DNA of 64,000 nucleotides from G963663315 sp965231905. Lineage in GTDB: Bacteria > Pseudomonadota > Gammaproteobacteria > Arenicellales > Poriferihabitantaceae. How positions within the stretch are numbered: the first letter of the stretch is position 1; the number at the start of each line of letters is the position of its first letter. Positions 1-7,865 of the stretch are shown here, one piece after another. The notes under the pieces were generated by a model. The model made no database searches. It was not told the DNA's origin and saw nothing but the letters and a program-made list of their open reading frames with translations. Location: assembly GCA_965231905.1 (NCBI GenBank), contig CBDDOO010000002.1:620001-684000 (forward strand), in the 5' to 3' direction. A program made the translations under genes and the position numbers.

Positions 1-1319
1 GCCCTTACCTGAATCGGAATCATGATCGCCGAGCCCGACGTGTTCGTCTCGCTCCGCGTTGCCGTGATGGTCAGCGCGCTCCCGCCCTCCGTCGCGGCGC
101 CGCTGTCGGACACCGAGAGCCCCACCGTCGGGGTGTCGTTGTCTGCGACGGTGAAAGAAGCAGCGCTAGAGGTGGAGTGTACGATGTAGCCTGTTCCGTC
201 GAGCACAGTCGCACCCACTTCACCGCTCTCTTCTGCGGTGGAGTCGTCGTCGGTGCCGACGGTGAAGGTGGCGGTGGCCTGATTGGCCTGTATCGTGAAC
301 GTCTTAAAGCCCGCTTCGCCCGAGGCAAGGACGTTATCCCCGTCACCCTGAGCGACGAACACGTTTACGGGCAGGTTCGCCGTCGGGGCCGGGGAGGAGG
401 TGAGGGTGAAGGTGACCGTGGCGCCCTCCGTCACGGTGGCGTGGGAAGCGGAGATGGTCACGGCCGGCTTCGTGCCTACCGTGAAGATCGGGGAGAGGGC
501 GTAAAAAGCTCTACTAATGTTATGGTGAGAAGAGTCTTGCGAAAAGGGAGAGTTGACATTTAGCCTGCCGGTCCGGACAGTGCTACTAGCGCCAAGAGGC
601 TCACTGGCGTGTTTCGTGCCGTCATTGTTGCTGCCTGTAAAAATTACTGCTGATGTAGAGTTGTTTGCGCCCGTCTCCGTCTTGCTCGTATAGTTGTCCC
701 AGCTTCCGTCGTAGAAGTCGGTGTAGGTGTCGGCGACCTTGGCGCCGGTCAGCCAGTAGATCAGCGCCGCCGTGTCGGTCGATTCGGTGTCGGTGTTGAC
801 GCGGGCATCGATCGCGGAGGTCGAGCCCACCGCCTTGAAGAGGTTGCCGCAGCTGTCGGAGATCGCGCTGTGGCCGGCCTTGGCGCGGGTCTGCACGAAC
901 GTGTTGTAGGTCGCGATGTCGGTCGCCGTGGCGTTGCGCGTCGTCGAGGTGACGAACAGCAGGCGGAACTTGGTGCCGGCGGCGAGGCCGGACGGCTTCA
1001 GCGCCCAGCCTAAGGGAACGTTGTAGGAGCCGTCGGCGTTGGCCGTGCTGCACGCGACCTGGGCCTGCGCCCCGGTCGGCAGGCCGGCGAGCAGGGCAAG
1101 GGCAAACAGCGCGGAGGCAAGGACGGGGCGCAGGCCGTGCCGCAGGCGGCGGGCGGCGCCGGACGCACACGCGGCAAGGACGCGCTGCGCCGATGCGGGA
1201 CTGGAACTGCCGGAGGAAGGAGCGGGACGGCGGGAAGCGGAATGCCGTCCGGCGGAAGAGGAAGTCTCAGGCGGTGAGGACGGACGGCCCCGCCGGCGCA
1301 GCCATGCGAACGCGCTCAT
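1..1319 (-). CDS. Secreted Calx-beta domain protein, 3' end outside window
   Basis: I read this frame by hand; it is open from the ATG at 1319 to the left edge, about 439 codons, with no stop. The N-terminus is a long basic, Ser/Pro-rich stretch, then a hydrophobic signal-like segment (LASALFALALLAGLPTGAQA, about residues 81-100). Next comes a module beginning VACSTANADGSYNVPLGW and running through TAALIYWLTGAKVADTYTDF, of a type seen at the start of large surface proteins. From about residue 275 there is a Calx-beta repeat (VTEGATVTFTLTSSPAP, FTVGTDDDSTAEESGE), and a second begins near the edge (GLSVSDSGAATEGGSALTIT). Calx-beta repeats bind calcium and are common in exported adhesins. The signal peptide is unusually far in, so a later start is possible. 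Its function is inferred as a surface or secreted adhesive protein. The tandem-repeat leader upstream suggests variable expression. Confidence 0.8.
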   Translation of the reverse strand, partial: MSAFAWLRRRGRPSSPPETSSSAGRHSASRRPAPSSGSSSPASAQRVLAACASGAARRLRHGLRPVLASALFALALLAGLPTGAQAQVACSTANADGSYNVPLGWALKPSGLAAGTKFRLLFVTSTTRNATATDIATYNTFVQTRAKAGHSAISDSCGNLFKAVGSTSAIDARVNTDTESTDTAALIYWLTGAKVADTYTDFYDGSWDNYTSKTETGANNSTSAVIFTGSNNDGTKHASEPLGASSTVRTGRLNVNSPFSQDSSHHNISRAFYALSPIFTVGTKPAVTISASHATVTEGATVTFTLTSSPAPTANLPVNVFVAQGDGDNVLASGEAGFKTFTIQANQATATFTVGTDDDSTAEESGEVGATVLDGTGYIVHSTSSAASFTVADNDTPTVGLSVSDSGAATEGGSALTITATRSETNTSGSAIMIPIQVR

Positions 1320-1342
1320 GGCCGTCACGCGGACGCAGCGTG

Positions 1343-1524
1343 GGCGATCCGGCGATCCGGCGATCCGGCGATCCGGCGATCCGGCGATCCGGCGATCCGG
1401 CGATCCGGCGATCCGGCGATCCGGCGATCCGGCGATCCGGCGATCCGGCGATCCGGCGATCCGGCGATCCGGCGATCCGGCGATCCGGCGATCCGGCGAT
1501 CCGGCGATCCGGCGATCCGGCGAT
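1343..1524. repeat. 8-bp tandem repeat, about 22.75 copies of GGCGATCC
   Basis: The unit GGCGATCC repeats without visible error for 182 bases, giving 22 full copies plus six bases. Every unit contains GATC, the Dam target, so Dam sites recur every 8 bp. The tract lies 24-205 bases upstream of the Calx-beta gene start and directly downstream of a promoter-like sequence on the same strand. It would therefore sit in the transcribed leader. Short perfect arrays of this kind change length by slippage. The plus-strand frames through it give GDPAIRRS repeats and are not genes. Confidence 0.97.
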
Positions 1525-1527
1525 TAT

Positions 1528-1557
1528 ATTAAAATCATTATTCGACCCGTTTGTCAA
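1528..1557 (-). promoter_or_regulatory. Putative sigma-70 promoter of the Calx-beta gene
   Basis: On the minus strand a perfect TTGACA (1557-1552) is followed after 18 bases by TTTAAT (1533-1528). A TATAAT at 1528-1523 overlaps the end of that box but lies too far from the -35. Transcription would start at about 1521, at the edge of the 8-bp array, placing the whole array in the 5' leader. The surrounding 30 bases are AT-rich in an otherwise GC-rich neighbourhood. Confidence 0.45.
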
Positions 1558-1688
1558 GACTCTTGGCGAATTTTGTATCACGTCAATCACGGCTTTCTCC
1601 TCTGTTGGCATCCATTCCAATTTATCCATCATAGCGCTGGCTTGTCAAGGAATATCGGACAGGAATATCGGTCGGTCAGAATATTGGC

Positions 1689-1710
1689 GGGCGGGCACGG
1701 AGACCCGCTC
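1689..1710. repeat. REP-like palindrome GGGCGGG-N8-CCCGCTC
   Basis: GGGCGGG (1689-1695), an 8-base loop CACGGAGA and CCCGCTC (1704-1710) form an imperfect stem. Nearly the same element, with a perfect stem, occurs at 24170-24191, so this is a dispersed intergenic repeat. Confidence 0.6.
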
Positions 1711-1723
1711 CCCGATCAGAGCC

Positions 1724-1746
1724 GGCCCCCGACCTGATCGGGGGCC
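1724..1746. terminator. GC-rich stem-loop between the Calx-beta leader and the carnitine dehydrogenase gene
   Basis: A perfect 9-bp stem GGCCCCCGA / TCGGGGGCC encloses the loop CCTGA. It can be extended by GAGCC (1719-1723) pairing with GGCTC (1753-1757) after a bulge. It lies about 40 bases past the stop of the minus-strand carnitine dehydrogenase gene. There is no T-run on either side, so it is not a classical intrinsic terminator. It may act as a 3' stabilising hairpin or be part of the neighbouring repeat. Confidence 0.4.
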
Positions 1747-1785
1747 GGGGACAGGCTCTTACGATGCGGTTTCTTTTTCAACCAT

Positions 1786-2739
1786 TCATTGATCTGTTTC
1801 GGATTTGCGCTTTATCCGGGCAATTTCCACCAATCCCTGGTTCATTTTCTGACTCAGTGTCGAGAAATCCGCCCCCTCACACATTGTTTCACAGCCGGTG
1901 ACCATCCGGTTCCTCAAGTCTTCGGTCAACTCCGGGGCGGCCAGACGGCTCCACGGCAGCTTCAATGCAGGGCCGAATTGATCCAGACAGTAGGCCATGC
2001 CGCCTTCACCTCCGCCGACATGAAATATCTCGCAAGGCCCCATCAGGGCCCACCTCGGCCCGGGCCCGTTGACGACCGCCTGATCGATTTGTTCAACAGT
2101 GGCTTCACCATTGGCTACCATGTGCAGCGCTTCGCGCCAGACCGCTTCCTGCAGACGGGTGGCGATAAAGCCGGGCACTTCCTTTTTCATCACCAAAGGG
2201 GTCTTTCCGGCTGCCCGGTAAAACTGTTCGCTCCAGGTAACGGCGCCGGCGCTGGTTTTTTGCCCGCCGATCATTTCGACCAATGGCAGCAGGTAAGGCG
2301 GATTGAACGGGTGAGCGACAATGGTGCGTTCCGGGGTGGCGCAGCTTGCCTGAATATCGGTCATTGACAATCCCGAGGTGCTGGACGCAATGACCACATC
2401 GGGATCCACCATATTGCCGAGGGTCTGGTACAGGCCCTGCTTCAGATCAAGCGATTCCGGTATGCTTTCCTGGATGAATTCCGCTTGCGATACCGCTTCT
2501 TCCAGGGAAGTCGTCGATTTGAAATGATCCAGGCTTGCTCCGGGACTCAGGCCGAGATCAGTCAAACTGACCCACGCCGTCTGCAGCAAACGCTCAAGCG
2601 CGTCTATCTCCGATTCGTCGTGAAGCCAGGTTGTGACCCGGTAACCACGGGAAAGGAACCAGGCGGTCCAGCCGCCGCCAATCGGACCGGCGCCGAGACA
2701 GGTGATGTTTTTAACCGCGTTCGGGGGTTGATTCAGCAT
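1786..2739 (-). CDS. L-carnitine 3-dehydrogenase-like (3-hydroxyacyl-CoA dehydrogenase family)
   Basis: The 317-residue protein has an N-terminal Rossmann NAD motif (CLGAGPIGGGWTAWFLSRGY, about residues 14-33). It also has the family segments SSTSGL, AHPFNPPYLLPLVE with the active-site His, and PGFIATRLQ. The C-terminal half has the GPGPRWALMGP and GGGEGGMAYCLDQFGPALK segments typical of carnitine dehydrogenases, and its length fits that family. The predicted reaction is NAD-dependent oxidation of L-carnitine to 3-dehydrocarnitine in the cytoplasm. An enoyl-CoA hydratase stump lies just upstream on the same strand, and CoA ligase, acyl-CoA dehydrogenase and demethylating enzymes lie beyond the inserted cassette. 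This supports gamma-butyrobetaine/carnitine breakdown. Another short-chain hydroxyacyl substrate cannot be excluded. Confidence 0.85.
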   Translation of the reverse strand: MLNQPPNAVKNITCLGAGPIGGGWTAWFLSRGYRVTTWLHDESEIDALERLLQTAWVSLTDLGLSPGASLDHFKSTTSLEEAVSQAEFIQESIPESLDLKQGLYQTLGNMVDPDVVIASSTSGLSMTDIQASCATPERTIVAHPFNPPYLLPLVEMIGGQKTSAGAVTWSEQFYRAAGKTPLVMKKEVPGFIATRLQEAVWREALHMVANGEATVEQIDQAVVNGPGPRWALMGPCEIFHVGGGEGGMAYCLDQFGPALKLPWSRLAAPELTEDLRNRMVTGCETMCEGADFSTLSQKMNQGLVEIARIKRKSETDQ

Positions 2740-2760
2740 GACGTGACCGGTTGATGTTTC

Positions 2761-2895
2761 CTATTGGCCCTTGAAGTCCGGATTGCGCTTTTCGACAAAA
2801 GCCTTGACTCCTTCTCCGGCGTCGTTGGAGCGCAGCATTTCCCGGTAGAGTGGCAAGTCATCGTTGCGCATCCTGTCAAATGAATTGCGGATGCT
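2761..2895 (-). pseudogene. 3' remnant of an enoyl-CoA hydratase (crotonase) gene
   Basis: Just upstream of carnitine dehydrogenase one minus-strand frame reads SIRNSFDRMRNDDLPLYR, then EMLRSNDAGEGVKAF and VEKRNPDFKGQ, then stop. The EGV.AFVEKR.P.FKG ending is the standard C-terminus of crotonase-family hydratases such as carnitinyl-CoA dehydratase. Only about 42 codons remain, against roughly 260 in an intact gene, and no start lies upstream. The 5' part is replaced by the 3' end of the methyltransferase gene, which ends at 2876 in another frame and overlaps the stump. This marks one edge of the inserted cassette. I did not find the missing 5' part at the other edge near 9.7 kb. Confidence 0.75.
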
Positions 2896-4090
2896 CTCTC
2901 CGCTCTTCCCAACAGTAATCGACAGGAAAATTTAACAAATCTGACTTGCTGATAACCTGGGCGCAAACACCATGGGAATGCGCCGAAAACCAATCCCGTG
3001 CACGGTCAGAGTTAAATGAACGCCACACTTGATTGACCCGGCATTTTGGTACACGGATACGATAAATGCAATCGGTTATTGGCAAACTTCCTCTGTTCAC
3101 GAGCGCTACTCTGCCGATACAGCGCTTTCCGACCCTGGCGGTTAATATGTCATGTGATTCCGCCATCCTGAATCCTGGGGACCTTGATCTTTGCAAATTG
3201 ATGGGTCTGGCGGCTACAGGCAGCTCGGTGGTATGGAAATATTCGATCCCTGAATTTTCAAAAAATGCCCGAGGTCTTGTGCCGCGGTGTATGTCTGCCC
3301 CAATCTCTGCCAGTGTCAAAGTTCCCGCCCTTGAAGCGGTTAGCCTCCAGCGCCAGTACGAATAATCCATTCGTTGTTCCAACCCGGAAACCCCAACTTC
3401 CAACTCTCCCGTTATATTACTGGTACCCGCCTGTATTATCCTCACGTTTTCAGGTGATGTCATATCTTTACGCAAGATTAAAATATGCGTCCTGGCCTCA
3501 ATGCCGGAGAACGAATTGTCAGGTAATTGAATGACTGATTCAATTCGGTGATTGGATAGCAGGCTTTGGCGCAATACCTGGAACTTCTTCCCTGTGATCA
3601 AGCCATCGGGTAATATGATTCCGAGAGCGCCGCCTTTTTTTAGCAAGCGTAAATTGTGAAGCAGGAATATGACGTCGGATGTAACGACGGACATCTTGTG
3701 ACAGTCTTTCAAATTGGTTATGTGACAAAGGTCACGAAATAATTTGTCATTACAATGGTTCATGAATGGTGGATTGCACACCGCGACATCACGGGACTCG
3801 GATAAATCTGTCAGTATCTTTGATTTCAGCGACTTTTTACCCAGTAAATCCAGATAACAGAATTGAACCGCAGGAAAATGTTGTTTTATGGTGTCCAGTA
3901 AAGGCCGGGAAATATCTACACCCAAGAAACTGGCCTCTTTCCATATTCGGGTGGCTGAATAGAGGAGCGCGCCCCTTCCTGCACCGAGATCAACGCCACT
4001 TAGATCCTTGCCGTTACCGGTGAATGGGTACATTGCCCGGACCAGCAAATTTGCATGGGGGTTCGACGTAAAATGCTGTGCCAGGTTCAT
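2876..4090 (-). CDS. N6-adenine DNA methyltransferase with C-terminal specificity-like domain
   Basis: The 404-residue protein has SAM-binding motif I (GVDLGAGRGALLY, about residues 32-44) and the catalytic motif IV NPPF (about residue 106), with LLKKGGALGIILPDGLI following, as in Type I and Type IIG gamma-class adenine methylases. From about residue 250 the sequence changes to a target-recognition style region (LAEIGADIHRGTRPRAFF, ILTARVGKRCIGRVALV, SKSDLLNFPV) resembling half of an HsdS subunit. There is no nuclease domain. It is the last gene of the five-gene minus-strand cassette, 13 bases after its neighbour, and its end runs into the hydratase stump. Self-marking or target recognition for the cassette is my inference. 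Confidence 0.8.
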   Translation of the reverse strand: MNLAQHFTSNPHANLLVRAMYPFTGNGKDLSGVDLGAGRGALLYSATRIWKEASFLGVDISRPLLDTIKQHFPAVQFCYLDLLGKKSLKSKILTDLSESRDVAVCNPPFMNHCNDKLFRDLCHITNLKDCHKMSVVTSDVIFLLHNLRLLKKGGALGIILPDGLITGKKFQVLRQSLLSNHRIESVIQLPDNSFSGIEARTHILILRKDMTSPENVRIIQAGTSNITGELEVGVSGLEQRMDYSYWRWRLTASRAGTLTLAEIGADIHRGTRPRAFFENSGIEYFHTTELPVAARPINLQRSRSPGFRMAESHDILTARVGKRCIGRVALVNRGSLPITDCIYRIRVPKCRVNQVWRSFNSDRARDWFSAHSHGVCAQVISKSDLLNFPVDYCWEERREHPQFI

Positions 4091-4103
4091 GGTGTCTCAC
4101 GGC

Positions 4104-5048
4104 TCACGGGTAATAGCAATTAAACAGATAGTGTCCGCTGACGCCTTCGCTGTCGCCGGCAGCAGTCTGTGGAAAATCATACAGGATGCGAACATGATTT
4201 CGTTCTGTTTCATCCAATGAAAAATAGAATCGTGTCGCGCCCAGAAACATCAGTTTTGGTCCTAATGGTATGATATCCAATCGGTTTTTGGATTGATAAA
4301 GCTCTTTTAACTTTTCGCAGATGTTGAGTGGCTCAAGTCCACTGATTGAAAAAATTTGGTTAGGTCTTAAGTCTTTAATCCACGAATTTGCTTTTCTGGC
4401 TTCTTCGACTCCATCAGGCATATATGACGGATCAATGATAATGGCATATTTTTCATGATCTTTCCATTCATCAAACAACTCCATGAATCGCAAGGCCCTG
4501 CCTTTGTCAAACCCCAATATAAAAACATGAGGATAAGAGGATGAATCATCCATACGCAAAGAGATGTAGCCGGGGGGTTGCGCAATTTCATTGAGCCGTA
4601 ATTTGTACTGGTCACGACCTATATAATTTATCGGAGATGAATACAGTGCGAACAGATTTTGTACATTGTTCGATTGGTCAAATAAATTCTGGAGGTGAAG
4701 GATTGCATCCAGTTCAAGACTGGTGATGTCCATTAACACGCTAATTGCATTCTCCCCAAGAACCTGCTCTGTGATTTTCTCAAAGCCCTTGTGGAAGTCT
4801 TGGGCAGAGGCTTCTTCTGTTTTTCCTTTTTTACTGAAAAGAAATTTACCTTCCATTCCCCTATCCGGTTGACGAGCAATCTGGATATGTTGGCAATTCG
4901 CAGGTAAATGAATGGAAATTTTTTTAATAGTTTCTCCGCATCTGGGTTCAGCCTCTGTCTCCTGACTCCCGGTCAACAACAGGTTCCACGGATGTAACCC
5001 GGCTATTTTCAGGTAGGATTGGTATACGGGCTCATATTTTTCAAGCAT
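4104..5048 (-). CDS. Cassette protein of unknown function, Rossmann-like alternating pattern
   Basis: I do not recognise a family for this 314-residue protein. Its middle and C-terminal parts alternate hydrophobic strands and helices: AISVLMDITSLELDAILHLQ, VFILGFDKGRALRFMELF, YAIIIDPSY, LDIIPLGPKLMFLGATRFYF. This suggests a Rossmann-type sensor or enzyme domain. The G.D.GRA and PLGPK segments look like conserved loops. No transmembrane segment or signal peptide is visible. Its ATG overlaps the stop of the upstream ATPase gene by one base (TAATG), so the two are probably translationally coupled and made in proportion. A nucleotide-sensing role is a guess from the fold pattern only. Confidence 0.7.
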   Translation of the reverse strand: MLEKYEPVYQSYLKIAGLHPWNLLLTGSQETEAEPRCGETIKKISIHLPANCQHIQIARQPDRGMEGKFLFSKKGKTEEASAQDFHKGFEKITEQVLGENAISVLMDITSLELDAILHLQNLFDQSNNVQNLFALYSSPINYIGRDQYKLRLNEIAQPPGYISLRMDDSSSYPHVFILGFDKGRALRFMELFDEWKDHEKYAIIIDPSYMPDGVEEARKANSWIKDLRPNQIFSISGLEPLNICEKLKELYQSKNRLDIIPLGPKLMFLGATRFYFSLDETERNHVRILYDFPQTAAGDSEGVSGHYLFNCYYP

Positions 5049-7861
5049 TACAATATCAGGGTCGCTTGAGATTCGTCGCCGTTTCTTTCACTGTGATATT
5101 GTCGTTCGATTCGTGAGTGAACTTTTTTCCATTCTTCATCTGTGCCTGAACAGAGCTTGCGGACATCATCAGGAGCAAGTGTAAGCTTCTTTTTTCTCCG
5201 CCATGAAATGCCGAAGTTTGGGGCAAAACACGGGTTAATCTGGAACGCATCAGGCAAGTAGTCACTGGATGACTTTTGTTTGTTACTGGGCAACCATCTC
5301 AACAAATTCTCCCGCCGACAAATCTTTAGATATTTCAACGTATCATCGTCCAGGTCCCCGTTTGTCGAGAAATGATTGATTTCCGGTTCTCCCTGTCTCG
5401 GACTCTTATGTATCGCGGTGAAAAGATTACCAAGACGCTCTATCAATCGGTTCAACCGGGTTTCCGTAGGTCGAAACCGGTCCAGTTTCCTGAAATAGGT
5501 TTCTGACAGATCATGGATGCATCGGTTTTGCAGTTGATAGCTGAATGGCAGTTTCTTTTCCTCTTTGTTTTTAATCCATTCTGCAAAAATCGCATAAAAT
5601 ATATCCACCACTATACGGATGTTCCCACCCGCTATACCAGCAATGTCGTTAAAGCCGGAATATATTTTTGTTTTTCTGTACAAGGTGCATAACCAATACA
5701 ATGCCCCTCTTGAATAGTTGTGGTACCAGTCTTGCGCCGTAGGAGTGTTAGCACGCATGTTGCTTGCAACGGTATCGGCATTTTTCCCTTGATTGACTAT
5801 TACAACAGCAACCGCCTGACGCAGCAGGCTGGGTTCTTTTTGCATCCACTGTATCAGGGCATGGTCTGTCTTCAGGGAATACTGCTTTTCCAAGTGATCA
5901 ATCAACAGCTTGTTTCGACGGTTTCCACAGATTTCCCGCGCTTCTGCTTGTGGCGCAAGATGTTTCAGGAATTCTTGCGCTTTGCCGATATGCTGAAACT
6001 GAGGTGAATTCGAGACATAACGATTTACCAGGATTTCCGCGCATTTCCTGAATTCATCAAATCCGACCTCTTCATCCAGATGACAGGCGCGATAATCATG
6101 GGTTACCTCCAGCGCTTGCCCGACCGAGTCCGTTGATCCGGTTTTCATTCCGTCATTACGGGCAAGCAGTTTGTAGGTGATCGCATCGCTCTCTTTAACG
6201 TGTTTGACCCGGGTATTTAGCATTTTCTGTTGATGGCTTGCATAATTTTCGACCTCATCAACAAATACCACGAAATAAAATTTCCCTCTTTCCTTTAGTT
6301 GTTCTGCCAGCAATTTCATTAAGGTGTTACTCTGGAACAGGTAAGGTATTTCGCAGCGGTGAGGATTGTTGATATAAGCCCGAATTTCAGACAAGCGGGT
6401 TTCCAGATGTGCCAGGAAAGTTTCCATACCGCAGTCTTCATCAGCGGGGGCGCCGATTTCACGGCACAAAACCCGAAATAATTCCGCAGTCGATTTAACC
6501 CAGCCAGCCAATCCCCCGGATTCTTCCAGGGCCTGTAATGCCTTGCGCAGCACAACCATGTCAAAGAACAAGCCAAACAAAGCGCTGTAATTCTTTTGTT
6601 TGTCTTCGTCGGGCACATTGAATGCTTTGAGAAAATCACTATCCTGGCGAATCCACAAACCAAGGTAATGGAACTCTTCAGGCTTTGGTGTACGTCGGTA
6701 CTTTTGCTCGAAAATAATCAGTTGGGTTTGGTAGTCACAATAACGAGCCATGGTGGTTTTTCCGGTCCCTCGGGAGCCATAAACAATAACAGGCTGAAAA
6801 CTGGTCAGTTGTTCTTCAATCTCCGGGTAAATAGCGGAATAGTGGCTTGCAACCTCCTCTGGGCTCCAGTACTCGATACGAAGGTTAGGAAAAGGGTTTT
6901 TGAAAGTCTTCTCCTTGAAGTTTTTGCGTACCTGAGCCTTACTGCTCAGGTAAGAATTATGAGTTTCCAAAGCAGCGCCCAATGCTAATAATGACCTGCC
7001 GAAGTCCGTTTTCTTCCATCCATTTTTTGTCACCAATATCTCCTCTTCCAAAGCCAACGCATCGTCATACCTGAACTCAGTGACAAAACTATTATCAATT
7101 TCCGGCCATTCTTCAGTGAGAATGGTTTTTATCCTGTCGTTGGCCTCAAAATTTCTGGTCGGGGGGATCAGAGTGACTACGGGCAATACACGTTTCTCGC
7201 CATATTTGCTGATGGAGTCTTCAGTCAGAATATGCTCCATGGCATAGCGGCACCCTTCAATACTTTGTCGGTTCAACGAACTGAAACAGACAACGGTATT
7301 ACTTAACCAGGAAGTGGCCATATAATAAGGGTCGCTGAGTCCTGTCCTTGAATCAAGAAGCACCCAGTCAAACTCATTGATCTCGCAATGCAGCTTCAAA
7401 GCGGCAAGCAACTGATAACCCTTGATTGGCGATGAAAAAAACTCGCGCCAATCAAGTCTGTCCAGTTTTCCGGCATAGTCTGTATCCAGTTTCTTGCTGG
7501 CGGGCATCAGGAATATTTCACCCTTATCATTATCAGCACCAGGCAACTTATCCAGAAAAATGCTTCGTAACATGTAATCCTGCAAGTCCCATTCATACAC
7601 TTCACCAGGAGTTTTCTCATGGTGTTGTTGCCAGGCAACACAGAGATCAACAAACCCTCCTTTTATTACCGAATCAGCGATCAGATTATCCCTGAACACC
7701 CCGCTGCTATGTTGTCCTGGGGCCTCAAGATCAAGGTCAATAATCAGAACTTTGCTACCATTGAAAGCTTGTTGGCAAGCGAGATTGGCCAGTGTCGTGC
7801 TACGCCCCACACCTCCCTTGTAAGAGTAAAAAGAAACGAATTGAGTAGATTGACCAGGCAT
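5048..7861 (-). CDS. KGGVGR-type ParA-like ATPase fused to a second P-loop NTPase
   Basis: The 937-residue protein starts with a deviant Walker A (FYSYKGGVGRSTTLANLA, about residues 11-28), then VLIIDLDLEAPGQHS and the switch segment LLDSRTGLSD. These are hallmarks of the KGGVGR variant of the ParA/MinD ATPases found in bacterial conflict systems. A second P-loop, VYGSRGTGKTT, lies near residue 362, and a Walker B-like FYFVVFVDEVENYASH near 530, giving an AAA/STAND-like module. The remaining 400 residues are helical with no motif I can name. It is the central and largest cassette gene, four bases after the helical protein gene and overlapping the next gene by one base. I infer an ATP-driven sensor or switch, cytoplasmic. 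Confidence 0.8.
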   Translation of the reverse strand: MPGQSTQFVSFYSYKGGVGRSTTLANLACQQAFNGSKVLIIDLDLEAPGQHSSGVFRDNLIADSVIKGGFVDLCVAWQQHHEKTPGEVYEWDLQDYMLRSIFLDKLPGADNDKGEIFLMPASKKLDTDYAGKLDRLDWREFFSSPIKGYQLLAALKLHCEINEFDWVLLDSRTGLSDPYYMATSWLSNTVVCFSSLNRQSIEGCRYAMEHILTEDSISKYGEKRVLPVVTLIPPTRNFEANDRIKTILTEEWPEIDNSFVTEFRYDDALALEEEILVTKNGWKKTDFGRSLLALGAALETHNSYLSSKAQVRKNFKEKTFKNPFPNLRIEYWSPEEVASHYSAIYPEIEEQLTSFQPVIVYGSRGTGKTTMARYCDYQTQLIIFEQKYRRTPKPEEFHYLGLWIRQDSDFLKAFNVPDEDKQKNYSALFGLFFDMVVLRKALQALEESGGLAGWVKSTAELFRVLCREIGAPADEDCGMETFLAHLETRLSEIRAYINNPHRCEIPYLFQSNTLMKLLAEQLKERGKFYFVVFVDEVENYASHQQKMLNTRVKHVKESDAITYKLLARNDGMKTGSTDSVGQALEVTHDYRACHLDEEVGFDEFRKCAEILVNRYVSNSPQFQHIGKAQEFLKHLAPQAEAREICGNRRNKLLIDHLEKQYSLKTDHALIQWMQKEPSLLRQAVAVVIVNQGKNADTVASNMRANTPTAQDWYHNYSRGALYWLCTLYRKTKIYSGFNDIAGIAGGNIRIVVDIFYAIFAEWIKNKEEKKLPFSYQLQNRCIHDLSETYFRKLDRFRPTETRLNRLIERLGNLFTAIHKSPRQGEPEINHFSTNGDLDDDTLKYLKICRRENLLRWLPSNKQKSSSDYLPDAFQINPCFAPNFGISWRRKKKLTLAPDDVRKLCSGTDEEWKKVHSRIERQYHSERNGDESQATLIL

Positions 7862-7865
7862 TGTT

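Noticed and set aside
622..1170. Arg/Pro-rich minus-strand frame
   Set aside because: It is an out-of-frame reading of the Calx-beta gene; composition is typical of GC-rich shadows.
1343..1524. CRISPR array
   Set aside because: The units are 8 bp with no spacers, and no cas genes are present.
1039..1792. Plus-strand frames with GDPAIRRS repeats
   Set aside because: They are produced by the 8-bp array, whose 24-bp period opens all frames, and by the opposite strand of the Calx-beta gene.
2733..2993. 86-residue minus-strand frame next to carnitine dehydrogenase
   Set aside because: It runs through the hydratase stump and methyltransferase end in the wrong frame and shows no domain.
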